Positions 52,775 through 63,539 of a stretch of 64,000 nucleotides of DNA are shown piece by piece. The notes beneath the pieces were generated by a model. That model had not been told where the DNA came from and did not search any database. It saw nothing but the letters and a program-made list of their open reading frames with translations. Where the stretch lies: contig JAFFSR010000248.1 of the NCBI GenBank assembly GCA_017163975.1, positions 2,806,501 through 2,870,500 on the forward strand. The letters are read 5' to 3'. The stretch is from Anastatus disparis (lineage: Eukaryota; Arthropoda; Insecta; Hymenoptera; Eupelmidae). The translations under genes were made by a program, and so were the position numbers. Every line of letters begins with the position of its first letter. Position 1 is the stretch's first letter.

Positions 52775-55125
52775 CTTCAGTGGCTAGGACTACAATGCCC
52801 TTGCCTTAAGTAAATAAGACAACCACCATCTTGTCTTGAGTCGCTGAGACAACCACCACCTAGCCTTCAGTAGCTGAGACTACCATGTCCTTGCCTTAAG
52901 TAGCTGGGACAACCACCACCTTGCCTTGAGTGGCTGGGACTACCATGTACTTGCCATAAGTGGCTAGGACTATCACCAACTTGCCTTAAGTAGCTGGAAC
53001 TACCATGTCCTTGCCTGAAGTAGCTAGGACAACCATCACCTTCCCTCAAGTAGCTGGGAAAACTATCACCTTGCCTTCAGTGGCTAGGACTACGACCTCC
53101 TTGCCTCAAGTGGCTGGGACAACCACCACCTTGCCTTAAGTGGCTACAACTATGTCCTTGCCTTAAGTGGCTGGGACAACCATCGACTTGCCATCAGTAG
53201 CTGGGACTACCATGCCCTTGCCTTTAGTGACTAGGACAACCACCGCCTTGCCTTCAGTGGCTAGGACTATCATGTCCTTGTCTTGAGTGACTGCGACTAA
53301 CACCACCTTGCCTTGAGTGGCTATGACAACCACCACCTTACCTTTAGTAGCTAATACTACCATGTCCTTGCCCAAGTGGCTAGGACGACCACCAACTTGA
53401 CTTAAGTGGCTGGGACAACCACCATCATGCCTTAAGTGGCTGGGACTACCATGTCCTTGCATTAAGTGGCTGGACAAACACCACGTTGCCTTAAGCGACT
53501 GGGACAACCACTACTTTACCTTAAGTGGTTGGGACTACCATGTCCTTGCATTACGTATCTGGACATACACCACCTTGTCTTAAGTGACTGGGACAACCAC
53601 TACTTTGCCTTAAGTGGTTGGGACTACCATGTCCTTGCCTTAAGTAACTGGGACAACCACCACCTTGCCTTCAGTAGTTGGGACTACCATGCCCTTGCCT
53701 TAAGTGACTAGGACAACCACCACCTTGCCTTTAGTGGCCAGGACTACCATGTCCTTGCCTTAAGTGACTGCGACTAACACCACCTTGCCTTGAGTGGCTA
53801 TGATAACCACCACCTTACCTTCAGTAGCTAAGACAACCATGTCTCTGCCCAAGTGGCTAGGACAACAACCACCATGCCTTAAGTGGCTGGGATTACCATG
53901 TCCTTGCGTTAAGTGGCTGGACAAATACCACCTTGCCTTAAGTGACTGGGATAACCACCACCTTGCCTTAAGTGGCTGGGACAACCACTACTTTGCCTTA
54001 AGTGGTTGGGACTACCATGTCCTTGCCTTAAGTGGCTTGGACAACCACCACCTTCCCTCAAGTAGCTGGGACAACTATCACCTTGCATTAAGTGGCTAGG
54101 ACTACTATGTCCTTGCCTGCAGTGGCTAGGACTACCATGTCCTTGCCTTAAGTGGCTAGGACTAACACCAACTTGCCTTAAGTGGCTAGGACTAACACCA
54201 ACTTGCCTTAGGTATCTGTAACTACCATGTCCTTGCCTTAAGTAGCTAGGACAACCACCACCTTTCCTCAAGTAGCTGAGACAACTATCACCTTGCCTTA
54301 AGTGGCTGGAACAACCACCACCTTGCCTTAAGTAGCTGGGACTACTATGTACTTGCTTGCTGGCTGGAATTACCAAGTTATTGCCTGAAGTGACTGGGAC
54401 TAACACTACCTTGCTATAAGTAGTTATGACAACTACCACCTTGCTTTCAGTGGCTGGGACTACCACTATCTTGCCGTCAGTGGCTGGGACGAACATGTCC
54501 TTGCCTTAAGTGACTGGGACAACGACCATTCCGCCTATCGTGGTTGGGACTACCATGTCCTTGCCTTAAGTGGCTGGGACAACCACTACCTGGCCTGAAG
54601 TGACTGGGACAACCACTATCTTGCCGTCAGTGGCTGGGACTACCATGCCCTTGCCTTAAGTGACTTGGACAACCACTATCTTGCTTTCAGTGGCTGTGAC
54701 TATCATGTCCTTGCCTCAAGTGGCTGGGACAACCACCACCTTTCCTTAGGTGATTGGAACAACCACCACTTTGCCTTCAGTGGCTGCGACTACTATGTCC
54801 TTGCCTTAAGCTGCTAGGACAACCACCACCTTGCCTCAAGTGGCTGGGACTACCATGTCCTTGTCTTAAGTGGCTTAAAAACCACTACCTTCCCTTAAGT
54901 GACTGGGACAACCACCATTACGCCTTCAGAGGCTGGGACTACCATGTCTTTGCCTTCAGTAGCTGGGACTACCACCATCTTGTCTCAAGTGGCTGGGACT
55001 ACCACCATCTTGTCTCAAGTGGCTGGGACTACCATGTCCTTGCTTTAAGTGACTTATATAACTATGACCTTATCTTCAGTTTCTGGGTCAACCACGACCT
55101 TAGTTAGAGTCGGGACAACAACGAT
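52770..55125. repeat. 30-bp minisatellite, about 2.35 kb
   Basis: Units begin TTGCCTTAAGTGGCTGGGAC and end either AACCACCACC or TACCATGTCC; the two types alternate, giving a 60-bp dimer period. About 78 units. Because 30 is a multiple of 3, frames stay open on both strands and yield Ser-Pro-Ser-His-type repeats; these are not genes. Five or six units in opposite orientation remain at the left end (50740-50880). Confidence 0.93.
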
Positions 55126-55494
55126 ATTACCTTAAGTTCAGTATTAGCTGGTCACCTCTTAATCCTGCTGCTTTATTGCACATTTTTCAAAAGTATCTGC
55201 ATTTTTTGAAGTGTTTGTTTGCGTTGAGAGATTTCGATCTGGAGTTCGACCTCAACCATGACCTAGACCAAGGACAGATGTAAACGTAAAATCTTCCGCC
55301 CTTACCATTTTTGAGGTCAAAAGTAGCGGTTCCCATTTGAAAAAATTGATTTGCCCTTTAAATAACCTTGACCCTTGACCTTAAGGTCTTGGCCAATATT
55401 ATCCTTAGTTGGCCCCCTTTGAACTCTACAACTTCTGTATTTAAATTTTTTTCTATTTTCCATATTTTTTGAGACATGCTCATCCGTTATTCAA

Positions 55495-55515
55495 AATGAG
55501 ACACCCTGTATATGG
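55495..55515. repeat. ACACCCTGTATA transposon-end motif
   Basis: AAAATGAGACACCCTGTATA at 55493-55512 is the typical terminal sequence of an abundant class of insect mariner-like elements. The matching left end was not found, so the element it belongs to is incomplete or lies elsewhere. Confidence 0.4.
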
Positions 55516-55544
55516 ATTATTTTATTATTATAATACATACAAAT

Positions 55545-55781
55545 CTAGTGACCACTTCTGAAATTTTCAGAAAATAATAATTGTATAAATTGGGTATTAA
55601 TAGGTACTGAATTAATATATTGCGGTATTTGAATAAGTAAAGTTGATTGCATATTTAATGAGGTGCACCGTTTTAAAATATTATTGAATTCTAATATATT
55701 ATTATCAGTTAACATCGAATTATTTCCACTATACAATCCTTGTCCTTTAACAATTAATTTATTTTCCTCAGTCAGACCCAT
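55545..55781 (-). other. Fragment of an unknown TE protein ending RSGH
   Basis: 78 codons with KGQGLYSGNNSMLTDNNILE, IPQYINSVPINTQFIQLLF and SENFRSGH-stop. The QFIQLL......GHW-type run-up resembles the start of Ulp1/C48-like protease domains in large transposons, but the frame stops right at GH next to the ACACCCTGTATA motif. Likely a truncated piece. Confidence 0.3.
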
Positions 55782-56233
55782 TATTGAAAATTAAAATTCT
55801 TTCAACACTTTTCATCTACTCTAAATAAACTTAGAAATGCTTTTATATTAACTGATTTGATTAATTGTATTTTCATACGTAAAAGGTGAAAAACCAAAAA
55901 AAAAATTATGAAAAATGCTATTAATTGTCATTAGAAAAAAAATTGAATTCTAATTTAATTAAGTCTTAGCATTAATTTAATTAAGGGCACGAAATATCTT
56001 TCACAAATCTTTTTACTCTTTCTTATTTATTTTTACTCATATGATGAATATAGCAAGATGAACTTTAAATAATTTTCATTTCTTTTTTCAATTTTGCAAT
56101 TTTCCAGAAATTTATAGCTAAAATAATATGATTTACTATAGAAATTTGTTTTAATTAGCTGATTTAATAATGAATATATCTTAAATAATCTTCGAAAAGT
56201 TTCTTATTTAAATCTAATTTCGTTTTTATTTTT
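55782..56233. other. AT-rich DNA without recognisable gene
   Basis: Low-GC sequence up to the next MITE; nothing supported. Confidence 0.4.
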
Positions 56234-56237
56234 TTAA

Positions 56238-57951
56238 GAGGCGGCTGGAACCAAATCAGATACTTACAAGGAGAGTGTTTCACCTTCGGGTCACCGTTTT
56301 TGCTCAAATTTTGGGAATGTTTTCTGGGTGCAGAAATATCAAGAAAGCCAAAATTTTAGAGGCCAACGCTCAATATTTCCCGAGTTACAGGCCATTGAAG
56401 AAAATCACTAAAAAAGTCACTAGATTTTCAAACGCTTATAGTATCTCATCATTGTTAGCTAGAAGCTTATACTTTTTTTTAAATGAAAGTTGAGCTCAAA
56501 TTCTTTCGAAATAGCACCTATAGCATCTCAAAATATTATTTTTTCTCAAAGTTAGAGCGTAATAAAGATTGCACTTCAATTTTTTGTTTAAAAAATTAAT
56601 TAATAATAAAAGCTAAAATTGGGTGCAATCTTTATTACGCTATAACTTTAGGAAAAAATAATATTTCGATATGCTATAATTACTATTTTGGAAGGATTTT
56701 AGCTCAGCTTTCATTTAAAAAAAGGTTTAAGCTTCTAGCTAACAACGATGAGATACTATAAGCGTTTGAAAATCTAGTGACTTTTTTAGTGATTTTCTTT
56801 AATGGCTTGTAACTTGGGAAATATTGAGCGTTGGCCTCTAAAATTTTGGCTTTCTTCATATTTCTGCATCCAGAAAACATTCCCAAAATTTGAGCAAAAA
56901 CGGTGACCCGAAGGTGAAACACTCTCCTTGTTAGTTCAGTGTTTATAATTAACGCTTATAATAATTTAATAACTCATTTATACAACAAAAATTAAGTCAA
57001 TACCTCTAGTCATGTACATGCATAATTTAAAATAGTTAAAGCCACAATAATATACAAAATATTATCGTCAGGCAAAAAATACTATTTTCTAGTCAGAGCG
57101 ACAATTTTTTGCATATAATATATGTCAAGTCGGCATTTTTCGCTTTATGACAATATTTTGCATGTTTTTGTCGCTTTAATTATTTTATTGTATTTTTTAC
57201 ATATACGACTAGAGGAATCGACTATATTCTTGCAGTGTAAATGAGTAAATACATTTTTATAAGCATTCATTATAAGTAACAAACTAACTAGGAGAGTGTC
57301 ACACCTTCGGATCACGGATTTTGCTCAAACTTCGCGATAAGTTTTCAGATAATAAAATATGGAAAAAGCTAAAGTTATAGTCATAAATACTCAATATTTC
57401 CCTAGTTACAGACAATTAAAGAAAATCACTGAAAAAGTTACTAGATTTTTAAACGCATATAGTTCTTTAGCATTGATAGCTACAAGCTTAAAACTTTTTT
57501 TAAATTAAAGCTGAGCTCAAATCCTTCCGCATTAGTAGTTATAGCATGTAAAAATATTATTTTTTCCCAAAGTTAGAGCGTGATAAACATTGGACCTGAT
57601 TTTTCTTTTAAAAACATTAATTAATAATAAAAGCTGAAATTAGGTCCAATCCTTATTACGCTCTAACTTTGGGAAAAAATAATATTTTGGTACGCTGTAA
57701 CTACTATTTCGAAAGGATTTGAGCTCAGCTTTAATTTAAAAAAAGTTTCAAGCTTGTGGCTATCGACGCTAAAGAACTATATGCGTTTAAAAATCTAGTA
57801 ACTTTTTTAGTGATTTTCTTTAATTGCCTGTAACTAGGGAAATATTGAGTATTTATGACTATAACTTTAGCTTTTTCCATATTTTATCATCTGAAAACTT
57901 ATCCCGAAGTTTGAGCAAAATCCGTGATCCGGAGGTGTGACACTCTCCTAG
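56238..57951. repeat. Three consecutive long palindromes beginning with a TTAA MITE end
   Basis: Starts TTAAGAGGCGGCTGGAACCAAATC (56234 on). Palindrome 1: AGGAGAGTGTTTCACCTTCG (56269) to its mirror ending 56932. Palindrome 2: about 56945-57285, centred near 57115, made of the internal GAGGCGGTC-family sequence. Palindrome 3: AGGAGAGTGTCACACCTTCG (57291) to its mirror ending about 57947, a diverged relative of palindrome 1. The identical 72-codon frames at 56275-56493 (+) and 56704-56922 (-) are simply the two arms. The right GACCGCCTC end is missing. Confidence 0.75.
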
Positions 57952-58705
57952 TAAGTTGAATTTTAAAAATCTTCAGTCTGCTTTTGAATAATATTTTTAT
58001 TATAAAAAAAATTGAAATAAATATAATGGGAAAATGTGCCTGGTGCCCTATATTGCGAATTTCATTCAGTAAAATAACACAATAACTCACAAGTTATTAG
58101 TTATAATAATTTTCTGAACTCTTTTCACATTAATTCAAATAATGTTAAATATATTTTAGCTTAATCTTGCTATCACGTATATGTTATATGTTATTGAAAG
58201 TGAAATATATTGTAATATAATATAATAAGTAAGATATAATTTAACATAACAATAATTATATCAAGATTCATTAAAAAAATATAGAGTCGTGGCGCCGATA
58301 AATGAATAGTTTACAAAAAATTCATTTTGAAATATTTCTTTTTCATATTTAAACATCTTTTAAATATGAAATATCAAACTTGGATCATATTCCTTAGTAA
58401 AGTTTTGAGAACTTAATAAAAAAAACGTCTATTTTTTTAGAGTATATATTTAGAGTAAGTATTTAATATCTATTATATTAATTGTGAATTTTATAATATG
58501 TGTAATTCATGTAATTTTTTCTAGATACATTTTTAATTTATCGTTTAACATGTAATATCAAAATTAAAGTTTGAAATGTATTCTGAAGGGGGCTTGACTT
58601 TATTCACGGTCGCCAGGTAATATTTTAATTACCGAATTTAAATTTACTTCATCAATTTAATCTATTACATGCATATACAAGGTGCATATAACAATATTAT
58701 AAAAG

Positions 58706-59034
58706 AAAATTACATTTATCGATGATCTTCTCCAGTGCAATACTCTTGGAGATGCGATAGTTTATAATTTTTTTTACGTGTCGAGTAGAGAGTAATATGA
58801 TAAAAATTATCATCGACGACTCCATTGAGTGCAATACTCTAAAGAGTGCGATAATAAACTTTTTTAGTATTATGAGATATGTAGAAAAGTGTTTAAATCG
58901 ACGACATCTTTGAGTGCAATACTCTTAGATGTGCGATAAATAACACTTTTATTTAATGTAAAATGAATAAAGAAATTATTATCGACGACATATCCGAGTG
59001 CAATACTCTTCAATGTGCGATAATTAATTTCTTT
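58706..59034 (+). ncRNA. Array of four structured hairpins with a conserved core
   Basis: Hairpins at 58706-58771, 58793-58872, 58885-58950 and 58969-59034. All share ATCGAYGA on the 5' side, AGTGCAATACTC at the tip and TGCGATA on the 3' side. Outer stems differ but always pair: AAAATTA/TAATTTT; TAATA/TATTA with TAAAAA/TTTTTA; AAAAGTGTT/AACACTTTT; AAAGAAATTA/TAATTTCTTT. Inner stems also change in step: TCTCC/GGAGA, ACTC/GAGT, ACATCT/AGATGT, ACAT/ATGT. Such compensatory change indicates selection on RNA (or single-strand DNA) structure. Strand of transcription is unknown. I do not recognise the motif. Confidence 0.6.
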
Positions 59035-59207
59035 AGTACTTCTATGAAAAATAATAAGTGAGATGAGATGAGTTATACTTTTCTCAATAACTTTTTGAAC
59101 ACAGTCTCATTTAAATTTGAAATACTTAATCTTTTTATTAAATAATTAAGAAAATATATATCTTACAAAGATTTAAAAGTTACATAGTACTTTAAGACAG
59201 AATGCTT

Positions 59208-59275
59208 AAATCTTATACTCCTGACAGTATAAGATCGAATAAATATAGTATCCATGTTAGATGTTACATGGTCGA
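59208..59275 (+). other. Two further hairpins downstream of the array
   Basis: TCTTATACT (59211-59219) pairs with AGTATAAGA (59226-59234) around CCTGAC. CCATGT (59252-59257) pairs with ACATGG (59266-59271); AGATGTT and AACATCT around it offer an alternative pairing. They lack the ATCGACGA core of the array. Confidence 0.4.
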
Positions 59276-59467
59276 ACATCTAAAAGATAATGAGAGAGCT
59301 CGCTTGGATCTACGCTCTTTTATATTATTTTATAAACCTTCTATGAGGTTCTATTTCTTATTGAAGAATTATATTTTAGGAAATAGAATGTTCCATAACA
59401 TTTATTTTATATATTTACAAAAGAAACATTTAATTAAGATAAATATATTAGTGAAACAAACATTCTA

Positions 59468-59908
59468 TTTCCTTTAAATTTCAAAAGACTATTTTTTATA
59501 GTTAATTTTATTATTTATTAATTGAAAAAGCTAATTTTTTAATTCATATCTTTAAACTTTAAATAGATTAATCATTTTTATACATATATAAATAGAATGT
59601 TCTATTTATATATACACAATTATCTTAGAAAGTTACATTTTATTATTAACAATTAAATATTGATAATACTTTTTATTAAAAGAAATAGAACATTCTATTT
59701 CTATAATCATTTTACTATATCTATATATATACATTTGGGTTATCTTATCGACCTCAGTAGGTAATTATGAAGTCCTACTTATACTTTGAATGTGATTTAA
59801 AGTTATTATGACTAAAAATTATTTTATGTTTTAAATAATATAGATTTATTTATGACATATTCATGTTGAATTTAATAATTATATCCAGAATTGATATGAG
59901 CCGTTACA
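59468..59908 (-). repeat. 3' LTR of a Ty3/gypsy element
   Basis: On the minus strand begins TGTAACGGCTCATATCAATT at 59908. Matches 62028-61620 with small indels. The purine-rich CTGGGGGGCTA directly upstream (minus sense) is a suitable polypurine tract. The exact far border is unclear. Confidence 0.65.
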
Positions 59909-60828
59909 TAGCCCCCCAGATAGAATTGAAAATTTTTAGCATATAAAATACCATTTAATTAAGAAAAGAAATTTTTAATTCTATCTCTGAAATGTTTCTT
60001 AATTACAGTAAACGCCATATGATTAATTGCTTATATTTATTGTTATAATAAATATCAATTTTAAATCAAAATAAGCTTAATTCGCAAATACAAACATTCA
60101 ATCATATTTACAAACAAATATGATTTTAATTCTTAATCTTCATTTTATAAATCTAATAATTATATTATAACAGTTTTTTTTTTAACAATTTCTATTAATC
60201 CAACATTTAAATGATTTAAACATTGATTTAGTTTTAAGAACATTTTCCTTTTTTTCAAATATAATTCAAATATAATTTAAACTATTTTCTTTTCAAATAA
60301 ATGAGCAAACGAGTGTTTAACTTACTTAATTCTATCGATATTCAAACTACTCTAAAATGTTTCAGAGCCCCCCACTAAAAAATGAAATTTAATTTCTATC
60401 TTTTGATATGAGTAAACAGTCAAATAAACATTTAATCGCAATTTCTAATAATTATTTGCCTAAGGCTGAGGCTGAGCTTGAGCTTGGCTGAGGCTTGAGG
60501 GCTGAGCCCTCTCACTGCCTCTTTCTTAAGATAAAATTTCTTTATAATACATTCAAAAAATAATTTTTCTTTTCACAACCAATAAATTATTATATTCGAT
60601 GCATTTTAAATCAAGTGTTATTAATACAAATGTATATAAAAACAAAGTCTATTTCAAATTACTGAAAAAGAAAACTACTATTTTTTATTCAAATAAAATT
60701 GAAAAGTAAAATTAAGTAAATACTAATATTAATTATCTATATTGAATTTTTATCAATTAATCTAAAAATTACTAAAGATCTTCTATCTTCTCTCTTCTTT
60801 CTTCCATATTTATTTCAATAAAGCTATT
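59909..60828. other. Non-coding internal region of the gypsy element
   Basis: No RNase H or integrase motifs found between RT and the 3' LTR. Contains a GAGCTTGGCTGAGG-type GAGGCT-rich patch at about 60465-60510 and a second G-run (AGCCCCCCACT, 60366) that could be an extra purine tract. Confidence 0.45.
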
Positions 60829-61638
60829 TTATTTCTTTTTTACTTTTCTATATGCTAAGAAAAGCTTCTTTATCCGGGGTCTTGGTCCCTCTAAGGATAG
60901 TATATGACTTGAAAGTTGTACTTCCTTTAATAGAAAATTTGATTTTGTAGAATTTAATTTTAAATTGTGCTTTTCTAATCTTTTGAACAATCTTTCTAAA
61001 TCCTCCAAGTGTTGTTCAAAACTATGTGATATGCACAATAAATTATCGAAAAATGCTATAACTGAATGGTGTAAATCACCGATAGCTAAGTCCAAACCCC
61101 TTATAAGAGCTGCACTACTTGTAGACGTACCAAAGGACACCACATTGAACTCATATACTTTGTTATTTACCATAAAAGCAGTGTATTTTTTGCTGTTTTC
61201 AGGTAAAGCAATTTGCCAAAAACCACTTATTAAATGAAAGTTTGACATATATTTTATGTCTTGGCATCTTTCAAATATTTCCTCGATTCCAGCTGGTGTT
61301 TCATAATCTTTAATGAGCTTTTCATTAAATTTTCTAGCATCTAGACATAATCGAATGGAGCCATCTTTAATAATTACAATAACCAATGGGTTGATATAAG
61401 AACTCGTTGATTTTCTAATAATATTTAATTCAAGTATTCTTCAGATTTCCTTGTCTACCTTTTCCTTATAATTAATAGGAATAGAAAATTGTTTATCATC
61501 CTTGAGCTGCAATTCATGCTCATCAATATTTAGCAAATCTGGTTTTTTAATAAATATTCCACGATGATGGAATATTAACATAATTAACTTTTGTTTTTGT
61601 TCATCCAAAACAAACATTCCATTTCCTTTACATTTCAA
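60829..61638 (-). pseudogene. Ty3/gypsy pol fragment: reverse transcriptase with altered active site
   Basis: Minus strand. A small upstream frame (61638-61441) ends VDKEI-stop; without the stop it runs into RILELNIIRKSTSSYINPLV. RT core: IRLCLDARKFNEKLIKDYET, YMSNFHLISGFWQIAL (normally with Asp in the first motif, here Asn), KKYTAFMVNNKVYEFNV, and FFDNLLCIS where the family has a DD pair; the second Asp is Asn. Thus at least two catalytic positions are lost. Gag and integrase are absent, so the element is internally deleted. Confidence 0.75.
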
Positions 61639-62028
61639 AAGATTATTTTTTATAGTTAATTTTATTATTTATTAATTAAAAAAGCTAATTTTTTAATTTA
61701 TATCTTTAAACTTTAAATAGAGTAATCATTTTTATACATATATAAATAGAATGTTCTATTTATATATACACAATTATTTAAGAAAGTTACATTTTATTAT
61801 TAACAATTAAATATTGATAATACTTTTTACTAAAAGAAATAGAACATTTTACTATATCTATATATATACATTTGGGTTATCTTATCGACCTCAGTAGGTA
61901 ACTATGAAGTCCTACTTATACTTTGAATGTGATTTAAAGTTATTATAATTTTAAATAATATAGATTTATTTATGACATATTCATGTTGAATTTAATAATT
62001 ATACCCAAAATTGATATGAGCCGTTACA
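61620..62028 (-). repeat. 5' LTR of the Ty3/gypsy element
   Basis: Begins TGTAACGGCTCATATCAATT on the minus strand at 62028 and ends near the start of the pol fragment, leaving almost no leader or gag. Pair identity with 59468-59908 is high but includes a deletion. Confidence 0.65.
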
Positions 62029-62491
62029 ATTCTTTTAAATGAGATTGATAAATAAAACTATATTTTTTTAAAATGCTTAATATTTGGAATTAAATCTATA
62101 TCTATTCATTCATTGGTGACATTTCACGGACTCAGTACTTAACCTTAATTAAATTAAAAATCAATTAAACTTATTTACCTTGTTTGTATTTATATAAAAT
62201 ATTTAATATGATTAAATATTTAAATTTAATTTATTTTTATATATATATAGATATGTATATAAATATATATGTATGTATATAAAATAAAAATGTTAAGATA
62301 TTTTCATAAGATATACATATGAAATTTGTTTTCAAGCATCTTTCACGTGAAAGAGGTTATTTAGTATATAGGAGATATGCCGATCATATGCAAACAAAAT
62401 ATAGGAATAAGGAAAGTTAAAAGGGGCGTATTTAGTTGAGACCTTTGCCGGCTAAAAGAAGAAGACATAAGAAATAAGAAAAACATTGCCA

Positions 62492-62576
<85 letters not shown>

Positions 62577-63480
62577 AATAATAAGAGGGAATAAGTTTCT
62601 TTTATCTGTTATTCCTCGCGTATGTAGATATACTGGTAATGTATTTTCTTATTCCTTTTCCCTACAAAAGCTCTAACTATCTCACGAGTAAGATACCTCT
62701 AAAGAAGCTTTCTCAATGGTCAATACAGTTTATGTCTTGAATAAGACGCTTAACAAATAATCTCCCAGGAACTATTATAAAAAATAACGTTACTGTTCTT
62801 ATCGTGTCAAAGTGGTAGTAACTTTTAGTATTTTCTCATTTCTTAGTTTTTATGAAAATTTCATTTGTACTGTAAGTAGCGCATACCAGTTTATGTAAGA
62901 TTATAATACATGATTCATAGAAAATAATTGAAAACAAATTAAAGAAATTATTATTATAACAAATCTTAATATTTATTTTGTTATGTTGTAAAATTTGTTT
63001 TAATAGTAATTATTTAAAATTTTTTTTTCTTTTTGTTCATATCTATTCATGATAAATTTTTAACATACGTATATTATTATGTGCTACCCAAAGTGAAAAC
63101 AAACTTTTTATAAAAACCGAGAAGTGAGAAATGAAAAACTACTATGAATTTCAAGCTAATGATAGCGACGTGGTTCATTATATCTGTTCTTCTAATTATT
63201 CCTGTTTCTATATTTTCTTAACATGTAACATTTTTTATTTCATGAAATTCATTTTTAAAAGGTTATATATATACATATATATAATTACATAAACAAATAG
63301 ATTTAAAAATGGATACTTTGAAATTTAAAATATTTTAAATTGAAAAATATTTTTTTTAAAGGTCAGTATTGAACCGAGCGACGTTAGGAGCGAGGTAATT
63401 GAAGCTAGTCTTATATTATATTAAAGTGAAACCACTTTTTTCTCCGTTTCTCCGGTTCTCCGCATTTTTTAAATTTGTCT
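62029..63480. other. AT-rich DNA with microsatellite
   Basis: Contains (TA)n at about 62490-62570 and a short perfect palindrome CTTTCACGTGAAAG near 62340. No gene supported. Confidence 0.5.
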
Positions 63481-63539
63481 TATCTCTTGGTAATAAAAGT
63501 AGCAATTTTTTATTGGGTCTTATATAATTAGTACTCATT

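Larger units (their letters stand above)
50665..55180 (+). mobile_element. DUF4817 mariner-like transposon with minisatellite ends
   Basis: Inverted ends: TGCAATAAAGCTGCTGGATT at 50665 against its counterpart ending AATCCTGCTGCTTTATTGCA at 55180. The match continues for over 150 bp (GTGACCAGCTAATACTGAAC, CTTAAGGTAATATCGTTGTT, GACTCTAACTAAG). Inner parts of both ends consist of the same 30-bp unit in opposite orientation. Contains a broken transposase and a later MITE. No clear TA duplication seen at the ends. Confidence 0.7.

Noticed and set aside
52867..55107. Many long frames on both strands encoding Ser-Pro-Ser-His/Leu-Arg-Gln-Gly or Trp-Asp-Asn-His repeats
   Set aside because: They arise because the minisatellite period (30 bp) is a multiple of three; no start context, domains or splice sites.
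56275..56922. Identical 72-codon ORFs on opposite strands
   Set aside because: They are the two arms of one palindrome, not duplicated genes.
58706..59034. CRISPR-like array from regular 85-92 bp spacing
   Set aside because: Eukaryotic context; the repeated part is a hairpin tip with changing paired stems rather than identical repeats with unique spacers.
58706..59034. microRNA cluster
   Set aside because: Not favoured: conservation is in the tip and internal loop and the outer arms differ completely, the reverse of paralogous microRNA precursors. Small-RNA data would decide.
59202..59477. 91-codon frame before the gypsy 3' LTR
   Set aside because: Overlaps several hairpins and the LTR edge, no recognised motif; more likely structured non-coding DNA.
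62336..62356. CTTTCACGTGAAAG palindrome as a regulatory site
   Set aside because: Single 14-base palindrome with no gene nearby; expected by chance at this scale.
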